From the NCBI GenBank assembly GCA_017577715.1, contig PKRC01000009.1:1-64000 (forward strand): 64,000 nucleotides of DNA, written 5' to 3'. Below the pieces are notes generated by a model, which made no database searches, was not told the DNA's origin, and was given only the letters and a program-made list of their open reading frames with translations. Of the stretch, positions 53,366 to 63,849 are shown piece after piece. Position 1 is the first letter of the stretch, and the number at the start of each line of letters is the position of its first letter. This DNA is from Clostridia bacterium. Its GTDB lineage: Bacteria > Bacillota > Clostridia > Caldicoprobacterales > Caldicoprobacteraceae. Position numbers and translations under genes: made by a program.

Positions 53366-54754
53366 TTATCCTGTTAGTGCATGCGCATCAGATTCAGCTG
53401 CAAGTTCGGAATTTTTTCGAATCCGGCACCGTGCATAAAAGAAAATGCCTACCTGTCCTAGTCCTGCTAACCCCCAGGTAACCGGATAGCAAGCAAAAAG
53501 CGTAATCACCGTCGGGTACCAAGCAAAGACCGTTTTCAGCCAAACGATACGCAAGAGACACGCTCCTATCAGGGTACACATCATAGGCGATACAGAATAG
53601 CCCATACCACGTGTCAGACCCGGAAATACGTTCATAACGCCACAGGTAAAATATGCAATCATTAAGACTTTTAAACGCACCATGCCAAGCTCGATGACCT
53701 CGCCATCGGAGGTGTACATGGCCAGCAGCCACTTGCCGAAGAGCAATATAGCGCCACTCAGGAGAATCCATGTAGCAAAGATTAGAACCGTACATATCTT
53801 TGCAATCGTATCAATTCTATCATACTTCTTGGCACCCATGTTTTGTCCGGTAAAAGTAATAGCCGCATTGTAATAGGCATTCATTATGGTGCCAACAAGC
53901 CCCTCTACATTCATTGCAGCAGAATTGGCTGCCACCATGGTGGAGCCGAAGGAGTTTACGGCTGACTGGATCATTACATTGGAAATGGAGAACAATAGGC
54001 TCTGCAACCCCGCAGGCAAGCCAATCCTTACAATTTCCTTCAACTTATACCCTTCAATACGCATTTGGCGCGGTATAAAGCGTATGCCTCTATTGCTCCG
54101 CAACAGGCAGATCATAACTAGCGCCATCGAGAGGAACTGGGATATGACCGTAGCCCACGCTACTCCATCGACAGTCATACGCAGCACAATTACAAAGAAC
54201 AGATTGAGTATTACGTTTACCATTCCCGAAATGGTAAGGTAGTACATTGGTCGTCGGCTGTCCCCCACAGCTCGCAATATGGCAGCACCAAAGTTATATA
54301 CCATCATGGCAGGCACTCCTAGAAAATAGATTTTCATATACAGTACCGCCAAATCCAATATATCCTCCGGAGTGCCCATTAGGATTAGCATTGGCTTGCA
54401 CAAAACTAATCCAATCACCATAACAAGCAACCCGCTAATGATGCTAATAGCTATGGAGGTGTGAACAGAGTCTCTCAATCCCAACATCCGGCCAGCCCCA
54501 TAGTCCTGCGCCACAACGACAACTGTACCCACCGATAATCCCATAAACGTGTTAACTATAAGGTTTATAAGAGAACCCGTAGCACCCACCGCAGCCAGTG
54601 CTTCTCTACCCGAGAAGCGCCCGACAACTATCATGTCTGCAGCATTAAACAGTAACTGCAATATATTCATTGCCATGATAGGCAATGCGAAAATCAATAT
54701 TTTGCTGAACAGCGGCCCGCTGCACATGTCCATATCGTGTTTCTTGGATAACAT
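53366..54754 (-). CDS. MATE-family efflux transporter
   Basis: A 462-residue, twelve-helix antiporter. The N-terminal half has FALPIMAMNILQLLFNAADM and VVGRFSGREALAAVGATGSL, and the second half repeats the pattern (GLPAGLQSLLFSISNVMIQS). It exports cationic drugs or metabolites using a sodium or proton gradient. It is a DinF-like/clostridial type. It is separate from the second MATE gene by 434 bases and not closely similar to it. Confidence 0.88.
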   Translation of the reverse strand: MLSKKHDMDMCSGPLFSKILIFALPIMAMNILQLLFNAADMIVVGRFSGREALAAVGATGSLINLIVNTFMGLSVGTVVVVAQDYGAGRMLGLRDSVHTSIAISIISGLLVMVIGLVLCKPMLILMGTPEDILDLAVLYMKIYFLGVPAMMVYNFGAAILRAVGDSRRPMYYLTISGMVNVILNLFFVIVLRMTVDGVAWATVISQFLSMALVMICLLRSNRGIRFIPRQMRIEGYKLKEIVRIGLPAGLQSLLFSISNVMIQSAVNSFGSTMVAANSAAMNVEGLVGTIMNAYYNAAITFTGQNMGAKKYDRIDTIAKICTVLIFATWILLSGAILLFGKWLLAMYTSDGEVIELGMVRLKVLMIAYFTCGVMNVFPGLTRGMGYSVSPMMCTLIGACLLRIVWLKTVFAWYPTVITLFACYPVTWGLAGLGQVGIFFYARCRIRKNSELAAESDAHALTG

Positions 54755-54931
54755 AACAGCATTCTCTTCCTTTTACTTTTCATTATTTCATTACTTCAAT
54801 TTGATTTCCCTAGCCTATTCTTCTACTCTTTAAATGGCACCAATCTTCACTCATTCAATCATATGGCCCTAATACAAGTAGGAAATGTCATCTATTTTGC
54901 ATCCAATAGTAAGTATTATAACATAATCAAA

Positions 54932-54966
54932 CGACAAAGCAACCGTTATTAGTGGTTGCTTTGTCG
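54932..54966. terminator. 13-bp perfect hairpin between the two MATE genes
   Basis: CGACAAAGCAACC (54932-54944) and GGTTGCTTTGTCG (54954-54966) pair perfectly with a nine-base loop. A short TTTG follows on the minus strand. It could terminate transcripts from the MATE gene at 55189, though 220 bases separate them. The rest of 54755-55188 holds nothing I recognise. Confidence 0.5.
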
Positions 54967-55188
54967 AAAATAAACTGAAATTTACGAATCTACTATCTTT
55001 ATTGCCCCATCCTACGCGTAATCATATGAATCATTCCCTATTTAGTACAAAATCTTTAGCCATTGCTCCATTTAATACCATTTATAGCTTATAAATATAA
55101 AGCATAAAGCTTCCAATAAAAAGTATTTGGGATAACATCAGTCCCGGATATCAAAAACCACTTTGGAAAAAGAGGCTGATCTAACCGT

Positions 55189-56649
55189 CTACACAGCATC
55201 AGCATAGGGTTCAATACATCCACCATAGACGGTATTCGAAACTATATTCTGTGCCCAACGCCCGTCTTTAACAACGATTATCCCGATTATGCACTTTATA
55301 ACGTCAGCTAAACAGCAAATCGGATAAAGCACTGAAATGTCCAGACTTGTAAAATGTGTAAGTACATAGGCAAATGGAACAAAGACGGTCCACGTATAGA
55401 CGCTGTCAAAAAGGAACGTTATGAATGTTTTGCCCCCCGATCGTATTGTAAAGTACGCACAGTGACTCACCGCATTAACCGCCATATACATGGCATTTGT
55501 TTGCATAAAACGGGTAGCCAGCCTGCGCACATCATCGGTAGTATTGTATATATACGGAATGACCGGTGACGAAACAGCAAGCAGGATACCAACAACAATA
55601 CAAACACAAACGTTGAAAAATATAAGCCTCCACGCGGTTTGCTTCGCGCGCGGAATATCGTTGGCTCCAAGAGCCTGGCCAACCATAACAGCAACAGCAG
55701 TGCCCATAGAAAAAACAACCACATTGAACAAATTCGTTATGGTGCTAGCTATATTGAGAGCTGCAATTACATTTAGTCCCCGGGTTGAGAATATCTGCAT
55801 CAAAGCGGTCATGCCCAATGACCATAATAGCTCATTTACAAAGAGCGGTATTCCCTTTTTGATTATCTTAAAAACAAGGCCTTTAGGAATCTTCATCATT
55901 CGATATAAGCCTTCAATAAATTGGAATCTCTCGAGATGCCTATGCGTATATACTATGATAATAGCAACTTCCACAAAGCGTGAAATAACCGTTGCTATGG
56001 CTGCCCCGTCAACGCCTAAAGCCGGGAATCCAAGCTTTCCATAGATCAACATGTAATTCAGACAGAGATTGGTAATTATGCCAGCCACGCTGGCCTTCAT
56101 CGGAAGCGTGGTTTCTCCCATCTCGCGGAGTGTTCCGCCATATACCTGAGATAGGGCAAACGGCAGTAATCCCCATAGCATTATGTGAAGGTAACTCCTG
56201 CTATACTCGAGGGTAGCTGCTCTTTGGATGGCATCCCCTTCACCAGTGAGATACAGGGCAATCAATTGATCTCCACAGATCAAAAATATAGCTATTGAAA
56301 CTACTAAAGTAATAGCGACAGTCCACAACTTGAAGCGCACCGTATGACGCAAGCCTTCATTATCTCCTGCACCAAAAAACTGGGCGCCGAATATACCTGG
56401 CCCAGAAAGGACGCCAAAAATGGCCAAATTAAATACAAATATAAGTTGGTTGGCAATGGCAACTCCTGACATTTGAGGCGTACCTAGCTGACCTATCATG
56501 AGGTTGTCCAGAAGGTTTACGAAATTTGAGATGGCATTCTGTACAATAAGCGGCAACACTAACGCAAATACTGTGACGTAAAACTCACGATCCCCTATAA
56601 ATGTGTTGCGAAACTTGCTAAAAGCGCTTGATGATGCACGTTGCTTCAT
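55189..56649 (-). CDS. MATE-family efflux transporter (second)
   Basis: A 486-residue, twelve-helix protein with the MATE pattern FALVLPLIVQNAISNFVNLL, DNLMIGQLGTPQMSGVAIAN and, in the second half, VNELLWSLGMTALMQIFSTR. It starts 34 bases after the truncated DUF554 frame. The N-terminus has a basic stretch (KQRASSSAFSKFRN) before the first helix. Substrate unknown. Confidence 0.88.
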   Translation of the reverse strand: MKQRASSSAFSKFRNTFIGDREFYVTVFALVLPLIVQNAISNFVNLLDNLMIGQLGTPQMSGVAIANQLIFVFNLAIFGVLSGPGIFGAQFFGAGDNEGLRHTVRFKLWTVAITLVVSIAIFLICGDQLIALYLTGEGDAIQRAATLEYSRSYLHIMLWGLLPFALSQVYGGTLREMGETTLPMKASVAGIITNLCLNYMLIYGKLGFPALGVDGAAIATVISRFVEVAIIIVYTHRHLERFQFIEGLYRMMKIPKGLVFKIIKKGIPLFVNELLWSLGMTALMQIFSTRGLNVIAALNIASTITNLFNVVVFSMGTAVAVMVGQALGANDIPRAKQTAWRLIFFNVCVCIVVGILLAVSSPVIPYIYNTTDDVRRLATRFMQTNAMYMAVNAVSHCAYFTIRSGGKTFITFLFDSVYTWTVFVPFAYVLTHFTSLDISVLYPICCLADVIKCIIGIIVVKDGRWAQNIVSNTVYGGCIEPYADAV

Positions 56650-56683
56650 ATATAACCCCCAACCTTGCTTTTTTCAACAAGTA

Positions 56684-57175
56684 TCATTTCCCAAGGGAAC
56701 AGGTCATCACCATGATGATAACGAAGTCGAGTATTGCTTTAGTTGCAAGTATGGACCAGTCGCCGGTTAGTCCATCCTCAATAGCGCCGACAATGGCCAT
56801 AGCCCCGATACAAACGGTCAATGACGCCGTTACAAAGGCGTTCACAAACTTGCTGTCTCTTGAATTCCCGGTTTTAAACTTCAACCATTCACCAAACTTT
56901 TCAAAAAGGTGTTCAATATCTATGATTTCGCCTATCAGCGTACCAAGTGCAAGGCAAAGAGTTACCATCATAGCCTGACTGCTATTGATAGCCCCGTTAT
57001 TTATGGTTAACATCCCTTCCATAGCCCCGGCAATCCCTATAAACATAACGCTGATTCCGCAGGCTATTTTTAAAGACTCCTGATGGCGATCCTTTAACAG
57101 CTTACCGAAAAGCATCCCCGATAAGCCGCCAACAATTATTCCTAACGTATTGACTATGGTTCCTAACCCGATCAT
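56684..57175 (-). pseudogene. DUF554 membrane protein, C-terminally truncated
   Basis: About 163 residues with the family opening MIGLGTIVNTLGIIVGGLSG and the inner region DGLTGDWSILATKAILDF. Complete DUF554 (YdfK-like) proteins have about 225-235 residues. The frame stops after VMTCSLGK, in the middle of a membrane segment, losing roughly the last quarter. The start at 57175 after GGGGTGG is preferred over 57244. The truncation joins directly to the MATE gene's leader, suggesting a small deletion. Confidence 0.65.
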
Positions 57176-57275
57176 TTTCCACCCCTGTGAAATTCTTTTC
57201 TCACTTAACGTCTTTTCCACACATTCAACAAAAGGCATTTGCAAGCTTTGACTTCTTTAAACGATGGGTAGCTGG

Positions 57276-59345
57276 CTACAGCTCAACCTGCGCTATCATG
57301 CTGGCTAATTTATTGGATGATTCCGTATTCATCTTCATAGCGTTATCTATATCTCGTACTGCACTTACCATTTCGCTATTCTGCTCGGCAATACTAGCTG
57401 TAGCTGCTGTTGCCTGTTGCATTGTTGCAGACACATCATTTATTGCGGTTGCCACAGAGTTTACGGTTGCCTTAAGTTGCTCTACTGTATTTGACAATTC
57501 CCCTAAAACTCCACTTAAGACAGCCCCGTCATTTCTATAATTTTCTATTGCATTCAGCATCAAAGTATAATCCTTTAAAACATTTTCATCAAGAAACTTT
57601 AATAGGTTATTTGTAGCTGAAATCAGCCTATTTACCGATGTATCTATGTTCTCCGCAAACTGCTTTATTCTTCCTGCTGATCTATTAGAATCTTCTGCTA
57701 ATCTCCTTATTTCCTCTGCTACAACTGCAAAGCCTCTACCTTCCTCGCCTGCTCTAGCCGCTTCTATAGAGGCATTTAAGGACAATATATTCGTTTTTGC
57801 TGCTATGCTTAAAATTGTCTCCGCTAACATTCTAACCTGTTCCACGTTCTTCGCAGACTCTACGGCAGACTCAACTTCATTTTTAGCCACATCCAAAATA
57901 TTCATCGTATTATCTTTAGACTCTTTAAACTGTTCATCCAACTCTGCTGCCTTTCTGGCTATTTCATTGGCAGTCTTTGCTCCTTCTTCCGCTTTGGTGG
58001 CGAACATGGACATTGCTGTATTTAAGTCAGCGGCTGACTGCGATATAGATTCAGTTGTTGCACTGGTCTCTTCCATACCGGCTGATAGCTCTTGCGTAGT
58101 AGCTGATACTTCTTCCGAAAGCCTTAATAGCGTAGTTATCTTCTCCAAGGTAATGTTATAAATTTTATTATTTATAGTCGAAAGCTCTTTTAAATTAGCC
58201 GTAAAGTCCCTCAACTTTTCTATGATCACCTTAAAAGCTTTAAATATCTCACCTACTTCATCTTTTCTATTTAAATATTTCTCGTCTACATCTATGTTCA
58301 ATTTTAAATTGGATATATTATCTGCCATCTTCTTGGTCATCATAATCGGTCTAGCTATACCATTTGCTATAACGAAAGAAACTCCTATACCCGCGCACAA
58401 GAATATTATGGATATAAATAAGGTGATCTTTTCAAACTTATCTTTTGCCTCAAGTATTGCGTCTTTATCAACTGCTATTCCTATAGCCCAACCCGCTTCA
58501 TCTACTTTATCAAAGAAAAAGGCCCTTTCTTTCCCGTCGTAATCCTTTATTATTCTTTGATATAACGATACACTTGATAACTTTATTAAGTTATCCAGTT
58601 TCCCTTCTAATATCTCTGCTGCCCTAGTTATTTTATCGGGTTTTGCTGAAAAATCCGGATTTGGATGGCTGATTATATTGCCTCGTCTATCTATTAAAAA
58701 TATGTAGTACGATTCTTTAGCCTTATCCAATGTGCTTTTATAGCTCGCATTGCTCAGAGTAGCCGAAGTTTCAGCATCCACTGTATATTTTCCAATAGAA
58801 TTTACATATTGGTCTATATCCGATATTTGCATGTCTACTCCCAATACCGCTTTCCTTCCATCGTTTAATGTAATTTCTTTAGACAACGTTAAGACCAAAT
58901 TCTTTGTCACGGTATCCACATAGGGGTCACACACATAAATCTGCCCACTATTCTCTTTTGCCTTGACATACCAATCCCTAGTTAAGGGATTATAATCATG
59001 CGGCACCCGCCCGGATGCGTCAATAAATGTCCCATCCTCAAGTGCCAGGTAATATAGGTTTCCAAAGCCCATCTCATCCGTTTTTTCTAAGACTTTATAC
59101 AATGTATCGTTTTCATAATTTTCAGCTAGTATTACCCTTTCAGCTACAATTTCTAAGTTTTGCTTTTCTTTGAGTATCCATGCATTTATATCGTTGGCTT
59201 TTAGTTTTACCTCAGCTATCACCTTATCTTGTATAGTATCCTCTAAATACCTCAGCGATATAAAATTATTCAATCCCCACATTGTCCCAACGCATACTAT
59301 ACACATTATTATAGCAACTAAACTTATCTTATGTTTAATCTTCAT
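57276..59345 (-). CDS. Methyl-accepting chemotaxis protein with dCache sensor
   Basis: A chemoreceptor of about 689 residues. An N-terminal membrane helix (~8-27), an extracellular double-Cache region (~35-300, with GRVPHDYNPLTRDWYVKAKE and a second half ending in a GWAIGIAVDKDA stretch), a second helix (~305-328), HAMP, and a coiled-coil signalling domain with the hairpin ILSLNASIEAARAGEEGRGF. The ATG at 59345 follows GGGGGAG. The ligand is likely a small organic molecule such as an amino acid, as for many dCache receptors. No other chemotaxis gene is in the window. Confidence 0.92.
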   Translation of the reverse strand: MKIKHKISLVAIIMCIVCVGTMWGLNNFISLRYLEDTIQDKVIAEVKLKANDINAWILKEKQNLEIVAERVILAENYENDTLYKVLEKTDEMGFGNLYYLALEDGTFIDASGRVPHDYNPLTRDWYVKAKENSGQIYVCDPYVDTVTKNLVLTLSKEITLNDGRKAVLGVDMQISDIDQYVNSIGKYTVDAETSATLSNASYKSTLDKAKESYYIFLIDRRGNIISHPNPDFSAKPDKITRAAEILEGKLDNLIKLSSVSLYQRIIKDYDGKERAFFFDKVDEAGWAIGIAVDKDAILEAKDKFEKITLFISIIFLCAGIGVSFVIANGIARPIMMTKKMADNISNLKLNIDVDEKYLNRKDEVGEIFKAFKVIIEKLRDFTANLKELSTINNKIYNITLEKITTLLRLSEEVSATTQELSAGMEETSATTESISQSAADLNTAMSMFATKAEEGAKTANEIARKAAELDEQFKESKDNTMNILDVAKNEVESAVESAKNVEQVRMLAETILSIAAKTNILSLNASIEAARAGEEGRGFAVVAEEIRRLAEDSNRSAGRIKQFAENIDTSVNRLISATNNLLKFLDENVLKDYTLMLNAIENYRNDGAVLSGVLGELSNTVEQLKATVNSVATAINDVSATMQQATAATASIAEQNSEMVSAVRDIDNAMKMNTESSNKLASMIAQVEL

Positions 59346-59473
59346 CGTTACTCCCCCTATTAGTTTAATTTTTGCCATTTTAGGGCCATTATTGTTGCTT
59401 CCTTGAATTTATAGTCTTATAGGTTATTTACCCATAATCAGGGCCGATATATTAAAAAATGGCTTAAATTGAC

Positions 59474-60232
59474 TTATTTTATCATAAGATCAAAGCCCTG
59501 TTTGCGGATGACGTTCAGTATTTCCTGGCGTTTGGGATTATACTGTTTAAGCCTGACAACCACCTGGTTGCTGAAACTATCAACCGGCCTGCTAGGCTCC
59601 CTTAGATCGTAGTAGGTACGCATTTCTTCATCGTATTCTTTGATCTCGTCGAGATAGCTTTCAAAAACTGTATAGGCATTTTCAAAAACCCTAAGCCGCA
59701 TTTCCATTCTAGGTTTAAGCTGCGGATTTTGATTTGGATATCCTAAACCAAGGCCTATAACCGGGAATGTCAATTCTGGCAGTTTTAAAAGCTCACAGAT
59801 TTTCTCAGAATCGTTGAGTATGCTCCCTAAATAGACCGTCCCTAGGCCCATAGATTCTGCAGCTATTACAACATTTTGAGCCATTATACACGCATCGGTG
59901 AATGCTGCAAAAAAGCGATCCATATCCCTGGCGGTTTCTACAAAGCAACCCTTTTCTCTTGCTATTTGATTGTTTCTGTATTGATCCACGATGAAAACAA
60001 GGAGTTCGGGGATTCTTGCCACATACTCCTGCTTGCAAACTTCGGCGATCCTGCTTTTGATCTCCGGATCCGTGACGCGGATAATGGAACAGGCTTGCAT
60101 GCCGGTAGATGTCGCCGTACGCCTTGCAACTTCCATTAACAGTTCAAAAACCTCATGGGGAATTTTCTGATCCTTAAACTCCCGGATAGTACGATGCGCA
60201 AGTTGCGTTCGGATGGTTTCATTTATGTCCAT
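59474..60232 (-). CDS. Nitroreductase-family NAD(P)H oxidoreductase
   Basis: A 252-residue flavin enzyme of the NfsA/FRP type. It starts with the FMN-binding pattern QLAHRTIREFKDQKIP and has STGMQACSIIRV, NVVIAAESMGLGTVYLGSI and the C-terminal extension typical of the FRP group. It likely reduces flavins, quinones or nitro compounds. The start has an AGGAGGATC site. Confidence 0.88.
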   Translation of the reverse strand: MDINETIRTQLAHRTIREFKDQKIPHEVFELLMEVARRTATSTGMQACSIIRVTDPEIKSRIAEVCKQEYVARIPELLVFIVDQYRNNQIAREKGCFVETARDMDRFFAAFTDACIMAQNVVIAAESMGLGTVYLGSILNDSEKICELLKLPELTFPVIGLGLGYPNQNPQLKPRMEMRLRVFENAYTVFESYLDEIKEYDEEMRTYYDLREPSRPVDSFSNQVVVRLKQYNPKRQEILNVIRKQGFDLMIK

Positions 60233-60582
60233 CTCATGATCCTCCTTTGCTTTTTGTCTGTTGCTATATAATATATATAATCCTCATATCACAGGTAAAA
60301 ACTCTCATTGGTAAAAACTATCGTTTTTTGTGGCAACACAATGCGCTCAACATCAACAAGTTGGATCTCCACACCATCCACTATTATACTCACACTACCA
60401 ATGTATCATCGTAACTGTAACTGCATTGTTGGCATAATCTCCTCTGTATAAAATGCGTGTTAGGATTTTTACCAATAATTTTTATAAAACAGGTAAATAA
60501 TACTACATTTTGTAAAATCATTTGTGATATAATTCAAAGTAGTACAATACACACAAAATAACAAATAAAGGGGGATTTTATC
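60233..60582. other. Intergenic region upstream of the GH120 gene
   Basis: No gene is visible. A short direct repeat GGTAAAAACT occurs at about 60293 and 60310. A TATAAT box near 60527 precedes the GH120 start with only a weak -35, and GGGGG just before 60583 is the ribosome site. Confidence 0.4.
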
Positions 60583-62577
60583 ATGAAATATTATGTAGAC
60601 GTAAATGCCGAGAGGGACGGTGACGGTTCCAAGGAAAGGCCATTTAAACGCATCAACGATGCTGCAAAGGTGGCGCTTCCCGGAGATGAAATATTGGTTG
60701 CTCCTGGGATTTACCGGGAGTATGTAGACCCGGTTCATTCCGGCACTGAAGATGCCCGTATCACTTATACTAGTATTGTACCTCTCGGTGCTGTGATTAC
60801 CGGAGCAGAACAGGTAAAAACTTGGAAGCATTACGAAGGAAATGTCTGGGTATGCCGCATCCCAAACAGCTTCTTCGGCGATTACAATCCCTATACTACC
60901 TTTGTATTTGGAGACTGGTATTTCGCTAGGCCACTTAAACACACTGGCTGCGTTTTCTTAAATGACAAAGCGATGTATGAGGCCTCCACTTTGGAAGAAT
61001 GTCTCAAAGGCGAAGTTTATGAGTACAGCTGGGTACCAGAAGAATCCATTTATAAGTGGTATACAGAACAGGACCCAGAAACCGATGAGACAATCATTTA
61101 TGCCAATTTCCAAGGGCTGAATCCAAATGAGGAAAATGTTGAGATCACCGTACGCCGCAGGTGCTTTATGCCATCTAAGCCAGGCGTCAGCTATATCACC
61201 GTCAGAGGATTCAAGATCGATAAAGCAGCTACCACCTGGGCACCGCCAGCAGCCTTTCAAGACGGCATGATCGGCCCTCACTGGAGCAAGGGATGGATTA
61301 TAGAAGACTGCGAAATTTCAAACAGCAGGTGTGCCGGCATTTCTCTGGGCAAATACTATGATCCTGACAACGACCATTATTTCACAAAGAAGCACGTAAA
61401 AAGTCCTACACAGATGGAACGCGACGCGGTTTGCCGCGGCCAATATCACGGTTGGCTGAAAGAAAAAGTCGGCAGCCATATAATTCGCCGCTGCAATATC
61501 CACCACTGTGAACAGGGCGGCATTATTGGCAGGATGGGCGGTGCATTCAGCATCATTGAGGACAACCATATCCACCATATAAATAATATGCAAGAGCTGG
61601 GCGGTGCAGAAATTGCCGGGATAAAATTGCATGCGGCCATCGATGTGATCATACGCCGCAACCATATCCACCATTGCACAATGGGGATCTGGTGCGACTG
61701 GGAAGCACAGGGCACGCGCATTACACAGAACCTGCTCCATGATAACCAGCGGCCGCCGCATGTCAAAAAGCTTGAGGGAAATATGGATTCTCAAGATATA
61801 TTTGTAGAAGTCAGCCATGGTCCAACGCTGATCGATAACAATATACTGCTTTCAGAGGTCAGCCTTCGCTTTGCGACCCAAGGCGTGGCTTTAGTCCACA
61901 ACCTTATCTGCGGTGCATTTACTTCAGTTGGCAGGGGAACCGGTTGGCGTTACACGCCATACCACATACCGCACCGTACGGAAGTGATGGGCTGGATGAC
62001 CATCCTTCACGGCGACAACCGTTTCTACAACAACATATTTGTCCAGAAGTGGCCAGCTGAAGACCATGAAAGCCATAACGATCATGACTCACAACAGATC
62101 ATCCGGGAAAACAAGCAGGTTGGCACGCACGTTTTTGACGAGTACCCAACCTACGATGAATGGATTGCCCAGTTCGATTTTTCCAAGCCTCCAAACATGA
62201 GAGCTTTAGAACCTGTACACTTTGGTCATTTGCCGATCTGGAGTGAAGGAAATGCATACCTAAACGGCGCTAAACCATGGAAAAAAGAAGTGAATTACCT
62301 GCTGGTTGAAAAAGGCGATGGGGAGATTAAGGTCGAACTGGTGGAAAGGGACGGTCACTATTATCTGGTCACAAATATATTCGATTACATAAAAGATTTC
62401 AACGTACGGATGATCAACACTCAGGTGCTCGGCAAAGCGTTCGAACCGGAACAATACTTTGAAAACCCTGATGGAACGCCGATACGCTTTGATACAGACT
62501 ACTTTGGAAATCACCGTGGCCTGCAAGTCATCCCGGGTCCCTTTGCATCGCCTTCTAACGAGATTAAAGTATTATAA
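60583..62577 (+). CDS. GH120 beta-xylosidase (right-handed beta-helix)
   Basis: A 664-residue glycosidase very like XylC of Thermoanaerobacterium, the type enzyme of family GH120. Shared stretches include WAPPAAFQDGMIGPHWSKGW, EIAGIKLHAAIDV and FVEVSHGPTLIDNN. By alignment from memory the nucleophile is Asp372 (in CDWEAQGTR) and the acid/base Glu409 (in FVEVSHG). There is no signal peptide, so it acts inside the cell on imported xylo-oligosaccharides. No sugar transporter or regulator is adjacent; it is a single-gene unit with its own terminator. Confidence 0.88.
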   Translation: MKYYVDVNAERDGDGSKERPFKRINDAAKVALPGDEILVAPGIYREYVDPVHSGTEDARITYTSIVPLGAVITGAEQVKTWKHYEGNVWVCRIPNSFFGDYNPYTTFVFGDWYFARPLKHTGCVFLNDKAMYEASTLEECLKGEVYEYSWVPEESIYKWYTEQDPETDETIIYANFQGLNPNEENVEITVRRRCFMPSKPGVSYITVRGFKIDKAATTWAPPAAFQDGMIGPHWSKGWIIEDCEISNSRCAGISLGKYYDPDNDHYFTKKHVKSPTQMERDAVCRGQYHGWLKEKVGSHIIRRCNIHHCEQGGIIGRMGGAFSIIEDNHIHHINNMQELGGAEIAGIKLHAAIDVIIRRNHIHHCTMGIWCDWEAQGTRITQNLLHDNQRPPHVKKLEGNMDSQDIFVEVSHGPTLIDNNILLSEVSLRFATQGVALVHNLICGAFTSVGRGTGWRYTPYHIPHRTEVMGWMTILHGDNRFYNNIFVQKWPAEDHESHNDHDSQQIIRENKQVGTHVFDEYPTYDEWIAQFDFSKPPNMRALEPVHFGHLPIWSEGNAYLNGAKPWKKEVNYLLVEKGDGEIKVELVERDGHYYLVTNIFDYIKDFNVRMINTQVLGKAFEPEQYFENPDGTPIRFDTDYFGNHRGLQVIPGPFASPSNEIKVL

Positions 62578-62611
62578 TCATCGATACAAGCGTTATATGT
62601 AACAAATAAGT

Positions 62612-62676
62612 GGACGTCTCATCTCCGGGATATTAACGAAAAAGCTTTATCAATGCCGGAGGGAGACGTCCTTTTT
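62612..62676 (+). terminator. Terminator of the GH120 gene
   Basis: GGACGTCTC (62612-62620) and GAGACGTCC (62663-62671) pair, with an inner CTCCGG/CCGGAG stem (about 62623 and 62656), and five T follow (62672-62676). It lies 35 bases after the stop codon. The stretch 62677-63084 beyond shows no gene. Confidence 0.8.
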
Positions 62677-63084
62677 ATCATGCGCGTCTTTAGCACTACT
62701 TACCCCACGCACAAAAGTATAAGTAAATGTTTTCAAAGTGTCGGCCAGCCAATTGGAATACTATCAGTCAATATTTGTGCATCTTGGATTATCTAGTTTT
62801 TGTTTAGTTGAGTCATGTTTATAATTTCCATTTGAAATCCTCCCATTCTTAAATTTTAGCATGAAATCAAATTAACATGGAGGACTTCGCGCTTTAACCT
62901 GATCCGCCCTGTCTCCTCAACCTATACGTTATCTATGCCCCATTCCTTATACCCTTCAAATCATCTAATACAATTGTCCCTATACCATTCAGATATACCT
63001 GATATGCAGTCCAAAACTGCTGGTATGCGGAAATATATCAACGGTTCTTTTGCTATCTTCTGTATAACCAAGGTATGCAGCCAC

Positions 63085-63849
63085 TTACAATTGCTTTCTT
63101 CGAAATATCGTTACCGAAAGTGACACAAAGATCAATGAAAGCAGACAGGAAATTAGGATAGCACTGTAAAGTGAAGATACCTCTATGGAATTCATTATTA
63201 ATCCCATATTATCAGTCGCTAATGAAATAGGGTTATACCTATGCATCGCGGGTATGATGTCCATAATCATACAGGCCACCACGGCAACAAATGTTATGAG
63301 CAGGCATCCATAATTACTTTTTGTTAAGGTGGCTGAAAATATTAACACTGCCAGTAAAAACAAGCCAAACAGCCATAGGCAAAACACAGAAAATAGTAGA
63401 TTTGATGTTTCATCCTTTGGGAAGAGGTACACCGTGTAACCGTAGGTTAGCCCGAAGCACAGAGCAATACTTGCCGTCCAAACCAGAACCATACAGGTGT
63501 ATTTTGAAAGAATGACCGCTGTTCTGGACAATCCTTTTGTCAGCAAATTGATAAGCGTTCCCTTTGAGAGTTCGGAAGATAAAACGCCGCTGAATATAAT
63601 CACCGTTACGATCAATCCCATTTGCGTTGCATTTTTGAAAAACTGCTCCCAGGCATCGTAGGCAGTCGGATCCGGTAATGTTATGATGACACCGTCGGTT
63701 GCAAGGCTTTCAAGAATTTCAGGCAGCAATTTTGCTATAAGGGGATTGGTGATTCCGAAAATTGCAAAGACCACCAGCATAATGAGTAGTTTATAAGTTT
63801 TTGTGTATTCAAATATCTCTTTCTTTAAAAATACCAAATAACCTCTCAC
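63085..63849 (-). CDS. ABC-2 type permease
   Basis: A 254-residue, six-helix permease that starts at GTG and overlaps the stop of its ATPase gene (GTGA). The first cytoplasmic helix reads FLKKEIFEYTKTYKLLIML and an external loop (about 45-75) is longer than usual. The C-terminal part (SLSVTIFRRKQL) is typical. It probably exports a peptide or drug together with the partial ATPase to its right. Confidence 0.85.
   Translation of the reverse strand: MRGYLVFLKKEIFEYTKTYKLLIMLVVFAIFGITNPLIAKLLPEILESLATDGVIITLPDPTAYDAWEQFFKNATQMGLIVTVIIFSGVLSSELSKGTLINLLTKGLSRTAVILSKYTCMVLVWTASIALCFGLTYGYTVYLFPKDETSNLLFSVFCLWLFGLFLLAVLIFSATLTKSNYGCLLITFVAVVACMIMDIIPAMHRYNPISLATDNMGLIMNSIEVSSLYSAILISCLLSLIFVSLSVTIFRRKQL

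Noticed and set aside
62677..63084. Possible short gene downstream of the GH120 terminator (62935-63123)
   Set aside because: There is no ribosome site and no coherent protein pattern, and it overlaps the end of the permease gene.
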